DNA of 64,000 nucleotides, taken from NCBI GenBank assembly GCA_942493275.1, contig OW818687.1:62001-126000 (forward strand). Reading direction: 5' to 3'. Below, one piece after another: positions 56,518 through 64,000 of the stretch (position 1 is its first letter; every line of letters begins with the position of its first letter). This DNA comes from G942493275 sp942493275 (lineage in GTDB: Bacteria > Actinomycetota > Coriobacteriia > Anaerosomatales > PHET01). Under the pieces are notes generated by a model. The model searched no databases, was not told the origin of the DNA, and was given only the letters and a program-made list of their open reading frames with translations. The position numbers and the translations under genes were made by a program.

Positions 56518-57114
56518 CTACTGGTCGGTCCACGCCGGAAACGCATCGGGATACAACTCCTCGTATCGTTCCCTGCTCCGGGCGACCTTCAGCAAGAAGG
56601 CCTTGGTCTCCGGGAACTCGATTCGCTCTCGGATGTCTCCACCCTTCGATGCCCACACATCCACGTTGCCCAACCCAGCGTTGTAAGCAGCGAGAGCGAT
56701 CTCGATCTCGTGGTAGCGCTCAACGAGGTATCGCAGGTATGCAGTGCCATACTCGATATTGACTTCAGGGTCTGACAGACGATCGGGCGGAAAACGTCGG
56801 GCATCGACCGTGCCACGCCGAGCAAGCTCTTCGGCGGTGCTGGGCAGCAACTGCATCAGCCCCACCGCGCCGACCGCAGATCGAGCATCCGGCTGCCAGT
56901 CCGACTCGGCATCGATAACGGCGGCGACGAGGTATGGGTTGACCTCGTGGCGCTCTGCGGAGTCGGCGATAGGAGCCTCAAACGACATGGGGTAGTACAC
57001 GCGCAACCACAGCTGAGGACCGCGCAGGAACAGCGCGCTCAATCCAGCGAGAGTGAACACGACCCCGAGGACGGCTACTCGCACGAGCACCTTCGGCCAC
57101 TTTCGCGGCGCCAA
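56518..57114 (-). CDS. Membrane-anchored lytic transglycosylase (SLT domain)
   Basis: 198 residues. An N-terminal membrane helix (about 8-30) is followed by a soluble lytic transglycosylase domain: catalytic Glu in AAVIDAESDWQPDARS, VGLMQLLPSTAEELA, NIEYGTAYLRYLVERYH and ALAAYNAGLGNVD. It cuts peptidoglycan outside the membrane. The TTG start at 57114 has AGGGG six bases upstream. It precedes uvrB by eight bases, so both are likely on one transcript, although no functional link is known. Confidence 0.92.
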   Translation of the reverse strand: MAPRKWPKVLVRVAVLGVVFTLAGLSALFLRGPQLWLRVYYPMSFEAPIADSAERHEVNPYLVAAVIDAESDWQPDARSAVGAVGLMQLLPSTAEELARRGTVDARRFPPDRLSDPEVNIEYGTAYLRYLVERYHEIEIALAAYNAGLGNVDVWASKGGDIRERIEFPETKAFLLKVARSRERYEELYPDAFPAWTDQ

Positions 57115-57300
57115 CGCACACCCCTTCCTGGACGCTTACCCTCGGTCGCTGACATCTATTTCGGCTTGTGCTCCACTTAACCTGTCGAATCCGGCAAGCG
57201 CATCAATCAAGCCAGAGAGCGCGACTGGAAGCGAAAGAAGGCATGTCACATTACTACCACAAAGACGCGCGTGGACTACCCGTGCAATACTGTGGTGTAG

Positions 57301-57312
57301 ATCAGCGCTGAT
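57301..57312. promoter_or_regulatory. Perfect 12-bp palindrome upstream of the LuxR/HD-GYP operon
   Basis: ATCAGCGCTGAT, 45 bases before the ATG at 57358 in a 243-base divergent region. Possible regulator site; a chance palindrome cannot be excluded. No convincing -35/-10 pair is seen nearby. Confidence 0.3.
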
Positions 57313-57357
57313 ATGGCGTCGCCAACCACGTGAGTGTCGCAACAATCGGGGTGCGCA

Positions 57358-58059
57358 ATGAACGAGAACGGCTGGGAAGTCCGCCCCCGGGTCGCGGAAT
57401 CGATCGAACGGATCGGTGTGGTTGTCGCCTGTCGCCGCCGCCTCATTGTTCTCGGACTCAAGTCGGTGATCGACGAGTCACCCGAGGTCGACTTCGTAGG
57501 CGTGGCCGTGGTGGCGGAGGCGATCTATACCTACGCGCAGCGTGCAAGAGTCGACGTTGTTCTGTGCGCCTGGCGCGAGTATGAGTACGCTCGATCAACG
57601 ATCGAGGCCGTCCGAAAGGACTATCCCGATCTTCGCGTCTGCGTCATCGCCGAGAAGGCGGAGCCTGAGGTCATACGCAGTGCATTCGCAATCGGCGCCA
57701 CCGGCTTCATATCAGAGGCCTGCAACGATGAGCAGGTCATCGATGCACTCGTCCGTGTGGGAGCGGGACGCACGGCAATCGAGACCGGAGGCCAGCGAGC
57801 CGATGCATCGGTCGTAGCCGGAGAGACGGTGGGAATCGACGTCCTCAGCGAGCGCGAGCGCGAAATTCTCACGTTGATGGCTGTGGGGCTGACCACCAAA
57901 GAGATCGCCGCAGCGCTCTTCCTGAGCCCAAAGACCGTGGAGACGCACCGCGCGAACATGATGCGCAAACTCGGGATTTCGTCGATTGCCGAGGCCGCCC
58001 TGTACGCGAGTCGCACGGGACTGGTCTCGTCCGACCCCGACCACAAGGCGGCCGGATGA
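57358..58059 (+). CDS. LuxR/NarL-type regulator with a degenerate receiver domain
   Basis: 233 residues. The C-terminal LuxR helix-turn-helix is intact (LSEREREILTLMAVGLTTKE, then SPKTVETHRANMMRKLGIS). The N-terminal domain has the receiver fold, but the acidic pair is Ala24-Cys25 (VVVACRRR), the phosphoacceptor position in DVVLCAWREYE is Ala71, and the Lys near the end is Glu (GFISEA). Phosphorylation is therefore not possible; it may respond to protein contact or act constitutively. The stop overlaps the next start as ATGA. The ATG at 57358 has GGGG six bases upstream. Confidence 0.88.
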   Translation: MNENGWEVRPRVAESIERIGVVVACRRRLIVLGLKSVIDESPEVDFVGVAVVAEAIYTYAQRARVDVVLCAWREYEYARSTIEAVRKDYPDLRVCVIAEKAEPEVIRSAFAIGATGFISEACNDEQVIDALVRVGAGRTAIETGGQRADASVVAGETVGIDVLSEREREILTLMAVGLTTKEIAAALFLSPKTVETHRANMMRKLGISSIAEAALYASRTGLVSSDPDHKAAG

Positions 58060-59210
58060 AGTCGACGCGTCTCCAGCACGCAACTACGGCGTCCGAGAAG
58101 TCGGAGTTCGAGACGGACCCCGAGGATGCGCATCGGCTGCTGGAGTCATCCACCGTCGCTGTCGCCGAGATCCGGCCGCCAACCGAGTTCACTGAGCTGG
58201 TCGCACAGGGCCTCGCTGTGGACGCCGACTCAGGTGCCGTAACCGAAGCAGCGACTCGGCTCCTGCGCGCTGCCGATATGACCTGGCTCAACGAGTCAGC
58301 GGTCAGGCTGCTTGGAGCCACCGACAAGGCAGACGCGAAGCGTGCATTCGCGCGCTGGACGTCTTCGAGAGCAGATCAGAGCCTGGGTATCGCGCAGCTG
58401 ATGGTCGCCTCTCTCTCCGAGTCGTGGGCCACCGGTGACTTCACCGTAGTGTCCGGGGGCAGGCAGGCCGATGTTGAAATGACCTGGGCCTCGTTGCACG
58501 ACGAGAGCGGGCACATCCGATTCATCGCGACGCTCCACGATGTCACCGACGACATGCAAGTGATCCGCGATTTGGCGACGCGGCAGGCGGACCTCGAGGA
58601 GGCGCTCGCCAGATCAAGTGCCGACCTCGATCTCACCGAGCACCAGCTGACGGCCACGGTCGAGTTGATCCTTTCCCTCGTAGCGCTGCGCGATCACTAC
58701 ACGTCCACCCACATGCGTGACGCCGCCGAACTTGCCGATGCGATAGCCCAACGCCTCGACTGCTCGCCGGCCGTCATCCCAGCCCTCAAAACGGCTGCCT
58801 TGGTGCATGACGTAGGCAAGCTCGCCATGCCGGCCGACCTCCTGTCGAAGACCGCCGCCCTGTCGCGCACCGAGATGATGCTGATGCACGAGCACGCGCG
58901 GATCGGCGGCGAACTCCTCGTACAGGCAGGCTTTGAGCGTGATGTCGTCGAGATCGTCGCCCAGCATCACGAGCGATGGGACGGCTCAGGTTATCCACAA
59001 GGGTTGTGCGGCGAGGATATAGCACAGGGGGCACGTATCCTCGCGGTCGCCGACACGATCGTCTCGATGGGTTGTCATCGCCCTTATCGAGCGGCGCTAC
59101 CGCCGGAAGTCGTGTACGCGGAGATCGAGTCGGGCAGCGGGGTGCGCTACGATTCTAAGGTGGCCACGGCCGCTCTCGAAATTCTCCGCGAACGTCAGGT
59201 GCAATCGTGA
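58056..59210 (+). CDS. PAS-type and HD-GYP domain protein
   Basis: 384 residues. A PAS-like region (about 60-175, TWLNESAVRLLGATDKADAK) precedes a helical linker and an HD-GYP domain (about 205-380) with the intact HD pair in ALVHDVGKLAMPADLLSK, EHARIGGELL, and HHERWDGSGYPQGL. HD-GYP enzymes hydrolyse cyclic di-GMP. The last metal motif is degenerate (AVADTIVSMGC, where AVADxYDAMTS is usual), so activity is likely but not certain. The start overlaps the LuxR stop; the stop overlaps the next gene by four bases. Confidence 0.88.
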   Translation: MKSTRLQHATTASEKSEFETDPEDAHRLLESSTVAVAEIRPPTEFTELVAQGLAVDADSGAVTEAATRLLRAADMTWLNESAVRLLGATDKADAKRAFARWTSSRADQSLGIAQLMVASLSESWATGDFTVVSGGRQADVEMTWASLHDESGHIRFIATLHDVTDDMQVIRDLATRQADLEEALARSSADLDLTEHQLTATVELILSLVALRDHYTSTHMRDAAELADAIAQRLDCSPAVIPALKTAALVHDVGKLAMPADLLSKTAALSRTEMMLMHEHARIGGELLVQAGFERDVVEIVAQHHERWDGSGYPQGLCGEDIAQGARILAVADTIVSMGCHRPYRAALPPEVVYAEIESGSGVRYDSKVATAALEILRERQVQS

Positions 59211-60292
59211 GCGGCTACAGCGACATACTCGACGGGGTATCAGTCTCCTTGGCACTTATCGCTCCCCCACAGGCGTTCGACCGGGTGATCGCCGAGCACC
59301 CGCCTGGATCGGAGGGCTATCCCCAGCCCCCGCTGCTCGAGGTACTCTCGCAATCGAAGTTCACCTTCATCAACTCATTCGGAGTCCCTGCAACGGGGGC
59401 GCCGGATGTCGACTACATCCGCGACATATTCAACGGATGGCTCATCACAGCCTCGCGGTATGCAGAGGGCATCCATCGTGCGATGGCCGAGGCGGTTGCC
59501 GGGGGAATGGTGCACACCAACGCCACCATCGGCGGAATAGACGGCCGTTTCCGTGACTGGGACTGGGAGTTCACCTACTTCAGAACCGCTGCCGATGAGC
59601 CGCGGTTCCTGATCACTGGCCGCAACATAACCAAGCGAGTCAGCCTGGTGCGATCCCGGAAAGCGTATGAGCACCAGCTGGAGCTCATGCTCGCCGAGCG
59701 GGAAGCGGTCGTAGCCGGAACGGAGCAGTCGCTCGAAGCCTCGGCCGGCCTGGTACTGTCGCTCGTCGCCATGCGGCATGAGACGGTGGCGGCCCATATG
59801 CGGGACGTCGCGGACTTCTCCGGACTCATCGCAGGCCGTCTGCGGTTGAGCGAGCGCAGCCACACCATGATTCGGGTCGCGGCGCTGGTGCACAACGTCG
59901 GCATGCTGGGAGTCCCCTCTGAGCTGCTGTCGAAACCGACACCGCTCAGCCCCACCGAGGCCATGGTCGTCCGCGAGCACGCGCGCATCGGTGCCGACCT
60001 TCTCAGTGAATCCGGGTTCGATGATTGCATCGTGACGCCGGTGCTCCAGCATCACGAGCGCTGGGATGGCTCAGGCTACCCTGACGGATGCGCGGGCGAC
60101 TCCATCAGACTCGAAGCGCGGATACTCGCCGTTGCCGATGCTGTCGCCGTGATGAGACACCCCCGCCCCGGCAGCCCGCAGGCGTCATCCAAAGAGATGG
60201 CCGATCAGCTTGCAGCTGAATCGGGCGTCGGCTACGACCCGGAAGTGGCGGCCGTGGCAGTGGCCATACTCGAGGGCGCGGGCTCTGCCTAG
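59207..60292 (+). CDS. HD-GYP domain protein with an altered HD motif
   Basis: 361 residues. An N-terminal region of about 150 residues with a PAS-like segment (ATIGGIDGRFRDWDWEFTYF) precedes the HD-GYP domain (about 170-355). The HD motif reads ALVHNVGMLGVP: the Asp is Asn and the Lys is Met. HHERWDGSGYPDGC is intact. Loss of the metal-ligand Asp suggests no phosphodiesterase activity, so it may be a c-di-GMP-binding or regulatory partner of the preceding HD-GYP protein. The GTG overlaps that gene's stop; the 3' end overlaps the convergent coaE gene by four bases. Confidence 0.85.
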   Translation: MSGYSDILDGVSVSLALIAPPQAFDRVIAEHPPGSEGYPQPPLLEVLSQSKFTFINSFGVPATGAPDVDYIRDIFNGWLITASRYAEGIHRAMAEAVAGGMVHTNATIGGIDGRFRDWDWEFTYFRTAADEPRFLITGRNITKRVSLVRSRKAYEHQLELMLAEREAVVAGTEQSLEASAGLVLSLVAMRHETVAAHMRDVADFSGLIAGRLRLSERSHTMIRVAALVHNVGMLGVPSELLSKPTPLSPTEAMVVREHARIGADLLSESGFDDCIVTPVLQHHERWDGSGYPDGCAGDSIRLEARILAVADAVAVMRHPRPGSPQASSKEMADQLAAESGVGYDPEVAAVAVAILEGAGSA

Positions 60293-60909
60293 GCTCGGTT
60301 GTCGCCCGCGTGACCGGCGATCCATTCGTCCCAGAATCTCCCCAAGGCATCGACGAAGCCCTCCACGGTAGAGTCGTTGACGAGCTCGGCGTCAGCCAGT
60401 TCCGCACGCTCCGCGTCGGTGCTCTGCGAGTGGATTCGACGCAACGCCTCGTCCTCGCCCATTCCGGATTCTACGGCCCGCCGCACTCGAACGGGCTCGG
60501 GCGCGGCCACCGCGAGGACGACGTCTGCCATCTCGCGAAAGACGGGCGCCTCGACAAGGAGCGGCACCTCTAGCACAACGACGTCGGGCTGGTGCGGGAG
60601 CAATCTCAGCTCCTGCAACGCGGGACCCACCTCCCGCGCGACCACCGGGTGAACGAGGGCATTCAGGTGCGCCGTCCTCTCCGGTGAGACAAAGGCCTCA
60701 CGGGCCAGGGCGGCCCGGTCGAGGGAGCCGTCGGCCAGTAGCACATCGCCAAACTCGCGGGCGACCCGATCGAGCGTGTCCGATCCGCGGCACAGGACGT
60801 GCCGAGCCACGTCATCGAGATCGATGACGGTCGCACCGCGCGAGCGGAAGTACCCCGCCGCGGTGGACTTGCCGGCGCCAAGGCCGCCTGTGATCACGAG
60901 AATGAACAT
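60289..60909 (-). CDS. coaE: Dephospho-CoA kinase
   Basis: 206 residues. P-loop VITGGLGAGKSTAAGYFRSR, DLDDVARHVLCRGSD, RTAHLNALVHPVVAREV and VVLEVPLLVEA match the family; the lid region is LRRIHSQSTDAERAELAD. It phosphorylates dephospho-CoA in the last step of CoA biosynthesis. It lies directly downstream of rpsA on the same strand, separated by a terminator, with an ATGAGGC stretch just before the ATG at 60909. Confidence 0.95.
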   Translation of the reverse strand: MFILVITGGLGAGKSTAAGYFRSRGATVIDLDDVARHVLCRGSDTLDRVAREFGDVLLADGSLDRAALAREAFVSPERTAHLNALVHPVVAREVGPALQELRLLPHQPDVVVLEVPLLVEAPVFREMADVVLAVAAPEPVRVRRAVESGMGEDEALRRIHSQSTDAERAELADAELVNDSTVEGFVDALGRFWDEWIAGHAGDNRA

Positions 60910-60979
60910 GCCTCATTCGTACCACAACGCCCGCGACCAATGTGGGATTCGCACGGTGTAATCTCCGCGCCAAAGTGAA

Positions 60980-61005
60980 GATGGCGCCCCCTGAGGGGCG
61001 CCATC
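60980..61005 (-). terminator. Terminator downstream of rpsA
   Basis: GATGGCGCCCC, loop TCAG, GGGGCGCCATC: a perfect 11-bp stem about 29 bases after the rpsA stop, followed by TTCACTTTGG. Confidence 0.8.
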
Positions 61006-61033
61006 GGTCAACTCAACGCGAGGTTCGGTACGC

Positions 61034-62641
61034 CTACTCGGCGGCCTTCTCCTCCTCGGCAGGCTCCTCGGCGGCCTCTTCGGCAACCTCGGCAGGCTCC
61101 TCGGCGGCCTCTTCGGCAACCTCGGCGGCCTCAGCAGGCTCCTCGGCGGCCTCTTCGACAGCCTCATCCTCGGCAACGATGACGGCCTCAACGACGGCGT
61201 CAGCCTCGCCGTCACCGTCAGTGTCGACAGCCGCGACGATCTCGACCGCGTCGATGTCGCCGTCGGCATCCACATCCACAGCGGTCACGATGGTGTCGAT
61301 CTCGCCGTCACCGTCGGTGTCAAGCGCGGTGGTCATCGAGACGGCATCGACGTCGCCGTCGCCGTCAACGTCCACGGCCGTAACCACGGTGTCGACCTCG
61401 CCGTCACCGTCAGTGTCGACAGCCGCGACGACCGCGTCAGCAACGCCGTCACCATCGATGTCGACGACCGCAACCTCGCCCTCGGACTCCTCGTCCTCGG
61501 CACCCTCAGGGGCGCCGGCGATCGGAATCTCGATGCCGAGCGTCTCGGCGGCCGAACGCATCGACAGCGAGATGCGGCGGCGGTCCATGTCGACGTCCAT
61601 GACCTTGACGTGGACCTTCTGGCCGACAGCGGTGACCTGGTCGGGAGTCTCGACGTGGCCCTTGGCCATCTCGGAGATGTGGACCAGACCCTCGATACCG
61701 TCACCCAGCTCGACGAAGGCGCCGAACGGAACCAGCTTGGTCACCGTGCCCTCGACGATGGCGCCGATCGGGAAGTTCTTGACGAGCTGCTTCCACGGAT
61801 CCTCGGTGGTCTGCTTGAGGCCGAGCGAGATGCGCTCGCGGCTCAGGTCGACATCGAGAACCTGGACGTTGACCGGGTCGCCCACCTTGACGACCTCAGA
61901 CGGGTGGTTGACGTGGCTCCAGCTGAGCTCAGAGATGTGCACCAGGCCGTCGATGCCGCCGAGGTCCACGAAGGCGCCGAAATCGACGATCGAGGAAACG
62001 GTACCCGGCAGGATCATGCCCTTCTGCAGCTTGCCGAGAATCTCGGCGCGCTCGTGCTTGCGGCCTTCCTCGAGCACCACGCGGCGCGAGAGGACGACGT
62101 TGTTGCGGTTGCGGTCCATCTCGATGACGCGAGCCTCGAGGTGGTCGCCGAGGAAGGACGCGAGGTCCTTGACGCGGCGGAGGTCGACGAGCGAGGCGGG
62201 CAGGAAGCCGCGCAGGCCGATGTCGATGATGAGACCGCCCTTGACGACCTCGATGACTTCGCCTTCGACGTTCTCGCCAGACTCGAACTTCTCTTCGATC
62301 TTGCTCCAGGCACGCTCGTACTCAGCGCGCTTCTTGGAGAGGATGAGGCGACCGTCCTTGTCCTCCTTCTGGAGAACGAGGGCTTCGACCTCGTCACCGA
62401 CCGAGACGATCTCGGACGGGTTGGCGTCCTTGCGGATCGACAGCTCACGGGCGGGAATGACGCCTTCGGACTTGAAACCGATGTCAAGCAGGACCTCGTC
62501 GCGCTCAACGCGCACGATGGTACCGGCGACGAGATCGCCCTCGTCGAAGTCGGTCATGGTGCCGTCAATGAGGGCATCCATTTCCTCGACCGTGTACTCG
62601 GTCTGCTCGAACCCTGTTCCGAACTGCTCCTGGTCACTCAC
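61034..62641 (-). CDS. rpsA: 30S ribosomal protein S1 with a C-terminal DxDGDG repeat extension
   Basis: 535 residues. Four S1 RNA-binding domains (about 34-103, 122-188, 207-276, 292-361), each with the usual FGAFVDLG-type core, bind mRNA at the ribosome. After residue 390 the sequence leaves the S1 family: six repeats of about 15-17 residues carry the calcium-loop pattern DxDGDGxxD (D394, D409, D424, D441, D456, D473), then a 49-residue Glu/Ala tail (EEAAEEPAEVAEEAAEEPAE). The GTG at 62641 has GGGG ten bases upstream. Calcium binding is inferred only from the motif. Confidence 0.95.
   Translation of the reverse strand: MSDQEQFGTGFEQTEYTVEEMDALIDGTMTDFDEGDLVAGTIVRVERDEVLLDIGFKSEGVIPARELSIRKDANPSEIVSVGDEVEALVLQKEDKDGRLILSKKRAEYERAWSKIEEKFESGENVEGEVIEVVKGGLIIDIGLRGFLPASLVDLRRVKDLASFLGDHLEARVIEMDRNRNNVVLSRRVVLEEGRKHERAEILGKLQKGMILPGTVSSIVDFGAFVDLGGIDGLVHISELSWSHVNHPSEVVKVGDPVNVQVLDVDLSRERISLGLKQTTEDPWKQLVKNFPIGAIVEGTVTKLVPFGAFVELGDGIEGLVHISEMAKGHVETPDQVTAVGQKVHVKVMDVDMDRRRISLSMRSAAETLGIEIPIAGAPEGAEDEESEGEVAVVDIDGDGVADAVVAAVDTDGDGEVDTVVTAVDVDGDGDVDAVSMTTALDTDGDGEIDTIVTAVDVDADGDIDAVEIVAAVDTDGDGEADAVVEAVIVAEDEAVEEAAEEPAEAAEVAEEAAEEPAEVAEEAAEEPAEEEKAAE
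61184..61471 (-). repeat. Six-unit 45-51-bp tandem repeat encoding DxDGDGxxD loops in rpsA
   Basis: Codes residues 391-486 of S1. Spacing between the leading Asp residues is 15, 15, 17, 15 and 17, so units alternate with a two-residue insertion. Units 2, 4 and 6 read DTDGDGE; units 3 and 5 are variant (DVDGDGD and DVDADGD). Confidence 0.9.
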
Positions 62642-62779
62642 TTCGGGTGGACCCCTTCCAAAATCGGGGCCCCTCGGTCACTGTCCGTCGCCTACAAGCT
62701 CCGTCGCCTACAGATACGTCGTCGCCAACAGGTCACTACATTGACTCTCGGGGGCCAACATTACCTTCCGTTTCTCACA

Positions 62780-62817
62780 GGGCATACGAAGAACGCCCTC
62801 AAAACGGACTTATGCCC
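62780..62817 (-). promoter_or_regulatory. Stem-loop in the rpsA leader
   Basis: GGGCATA and TATGCCC form a 7-bp stem around a 24-base loop, about 140 bases before the GTG of rpsA. S1 autoregulates its own translation in other bacteria, so a structured leader is plausible. Three TRGGCGACG repeats lie further downstream in the leader (62681-62730). Confidence 0.4.
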
Positions 62818-62818
62818 G

Positions 62819-62848
62819 ATTGTAGACCACGCCACCGCGCGGTGCCAC
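62819..62848 (-). promoter_or_regulatory. rpsA promoter
   Basis: Minus strand: -35 GTGGCA (62843-62848), 18-bp spacer, -10 TACAAT (62819-62824), which would give a leader of about 170 bases. It lies just inside the 3' end region of polA. Confidence 0.5.
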
Positions 62849-62856
62849 ACATTTGT

Positions 62857-64000
62857 TTACTTCGCGCTCGACCAGTTCTCCGCCGCCGCGACCGAAACCT
62901 CCAGGGGCACCGCGAGTTCGGCAACGCCGCCCATCGCGTGTGCGGCCATGGCCTGAAGCGACTCGACCTCCTCGGCGGGAGCTTCGAAGACGAGTTCGTC
63001 GTGGACCTGCAGGAGCATGCTGGCCGAGAACCCCTCGTCGTGCAGCCGCCGGTCGACCTCGATCATCGCGAGCTTCATGATGTCGGCCGCCGTGCCCTGC
63101 ATCGGATGGTTCATCGCGGTGCGTTCGCCGAACGAGCGCAGGTTGTAGTTCGACGACCTCAGTTCGGGGATTCGCCGCTTGCGCCCGAACAGCGTGACCG
63201 CGTAGCCGTCCCGGTGGGCCGAGGCGACGGTCTCGTCGAGGTACGCCCGGACGCGCGGGAAGGTGTCGTAGTAGCGATCAATCATGGTCTGCGCCTCGGC
63301 GTGAGTGATCTTGAGGGTGTCGGCCAGCCCGTGCGCGCTCTGCCCGTAGACGATGCCGAAGTTCACTGCTTTCGCGCGAGCCCTCATACCCGGCTCCACG
63401 TCGTCGACACCGACCCCGAACACACGCGCCGCGGTCGCCGCGTGGAAGTCCGCACCGCTCGTGAACGCCTCGATGAGGCCCTCGTCGCCCGACAGGTGCG
63501 CGAGGATGCGCAGCTCGATCTGGCTGTAGTCAGCCGAGACGATCAGGTCGCCCGCACGGGCCGGCACGAAGGCGGCCCGGATCCGGCGCCCAAACTCGGT
63601 ACGAACCGGGATGTTTTGCAGGTTGGGGCTGCTCGATGAGAGCCTCCCGGTCGCCGCCACGGTCTGGTTGAACGAGGTGTGGAGCCTCCCGTCCTCACCG
63701 AGCATCCGCGGCAGCGCCTCGATGTAGGTGCTGCGAAGCTTGGTCAGCTCGCGGTAGGACACGATCTTATCGGCGACGGGGTGTAGAGGGGCGAGTGTCG
63801 CAAGCACGCTCGCGTCCGTGGAGTAGCCGGTCTTGGTCCGCTTCTGCGTGGGCAGGCCGAGCTTCTCGAACAGCACCTCGCCGAGCTGCTTGGGCGAGTC
63901 GATGGTGAACTCGCAGCCCGCGAGCTCGAAGATATCGGCACGCAAAGCGTCGATGCTGGCGGCGGTCTCATCGGCCAGGCCTTTGAGCACGGCGGTATCG
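62857..64000 (-). CDS. polA: DNA polymerase I, C-terminal part (partial, runs off the window edge)
   Basis: 380 codons visible, open at the right edge. The polymerase A-family palm and fingers motifs are present: ATGRLSSSSPNLQNIPVRT, motif A DLIVSADYSQIELRILAHLS, motif B RARAKAVNFGIVYGQSAHGL, and motif C LLQVHDELVFE with the catalytic Asp. Earlier text, in the visible part, contains SPKQLGEVLFEKLGLPT, typical for this family. It fills gaps in repair and replication. The stop TAA at 62857-62859 is followed by the rpsA leader. Confidence 0.97.
   Translation of the reverse strand, partial: DTAVLKGLADETAASIDALRADIFELAGCEFTIDSPKQLGEVLFEKLGLPTQKRTKTGYSTDASVLATLAPLHPVADKIVSYRELTKLRSTYIEALPRMLGEDGRLHTSFNQTVAATGRLSSSSPNLQNIPVRTEFGRRIRAAFVPARAGDLIVSADYSQIELRILAHLSGDEGLIEAFTSGADFHAATAARVFGVGVDDVEPGMRARAKAVNFGIVYGQSAHGLADTLKITHAEAQTMIDRYYDTFPRVRAYLDETVASAHRDGYAVTLFGRKRRIPELRSSNYNLRSFGERTAMNHPMQGTAADIMKLAMIEVDRRLHDEGFSASMLLQVHDELVFEAPAEEVESLQAMAAHAMGGVAELAVPLEVSVAAAENWSSAK

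Noticed and set aside
61034..61471. Repeat region in rpsA as a CRISPR array
   Set aside because: The repeats are in frame, code a protein pattern and have no unique spacers of constant length.

Overview
The window is high-GC bacterial chromosome, densely packed and with no mobile element, CRISPR array or rRNA operon visible. Gene content (WhiA-YvcK-RapZ, gap-pgk-tpiA-gpmI-secG, uvrA/uvrC, rpsA-coaE, a membrane-anchored ferrochelatase-like protein, PduO, acetyl-CoA synthetase) suggests an anaerobic or facultative actinobacterium, most likely a deep Coriobacteriia-type lineage. A sigma-54 factor with its own kinase and NtrC-type activator is unusual for that phylum. The lineage assignment is inference.

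Layout. 1-9.8 kb: a cut sensor gene; a thiol/metal block (CcdA, a cupredoxin-like protein, an HMA metallochaperone); an NtrC-type regulator, histidine kinase and RpoN; an EamA transporter, a cation-diffusion facilitator, a CsoR-family repressor, an FmdB zinc ribbon and thioredoxin. Three promoters here (ccdA, csoR, trxA) have the same design: the CsoR-type palindrome fills a 17-bp spacer between -35 and -10. 9.8-17.3 kb: ferrochelatase-like protein, PHP phosphoesterase, then a coupled operon of RsbU-type phosphatase, degenerate radical-SAM protein, B12/radical-SAM protein and aminotransferase. 17.4 kb: tRNA-Leu(GAG). 17.5-23.4 kb: oligopeptide ABC importer with a sigma-54-like promoter upstream of oppA. 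23.7-31.6 kb: secG, glycolysis genes, whiA-yvcK-rapZ. 31.6-41.1 kb: two polytopic membrane proteins flanking uvrC and uvrA. 41.2-45.2 kb: amtB-glnK-glnD behind an array of six 11-bp-phased pentamers resembling a GlnR box. 45.3-50.4 kb: PduO, Acs, LarE, UbiB-like kinase. 50.5-53.2 kb: an ArsR/CadC-type repressor translationally coupled to a Zn/Cd/Pb P-type ATPase. 53.3-57.1 kb: a Cys-rich protein, a hypothetical, uvrB and a lytic transglycosylase. 57.4-60.3 kb: a LuxR protein with a dead receiver coupled to two HD-GYP proteins. 60.3-64 kb: coaE, rpsA and the 3' part of polA.

The strongest discovery is the P-type ATPase. An in-frame UGA stands exactly where the first Cys of the second metal-binding motif (GLDCxDC) should be. 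A stem-loop with a GU-containing apical loop begins one base after it, placed as in bacterial SECIS elements. I annotate it as a selenocysteine-containing (U-x-x-C) metal ATPase. Second is ribosomal protein S1 with a C-terminal array of six DxDGDGxxD repeats like calcium-binding EF-hand or dockerin loops. Third is the CsoR-family regulon, whose regulator has Ala at the copper-ligand His position and whose targets are thiol-redox genes, suggesting persulfide or thiol sensing rather than copper sensing.
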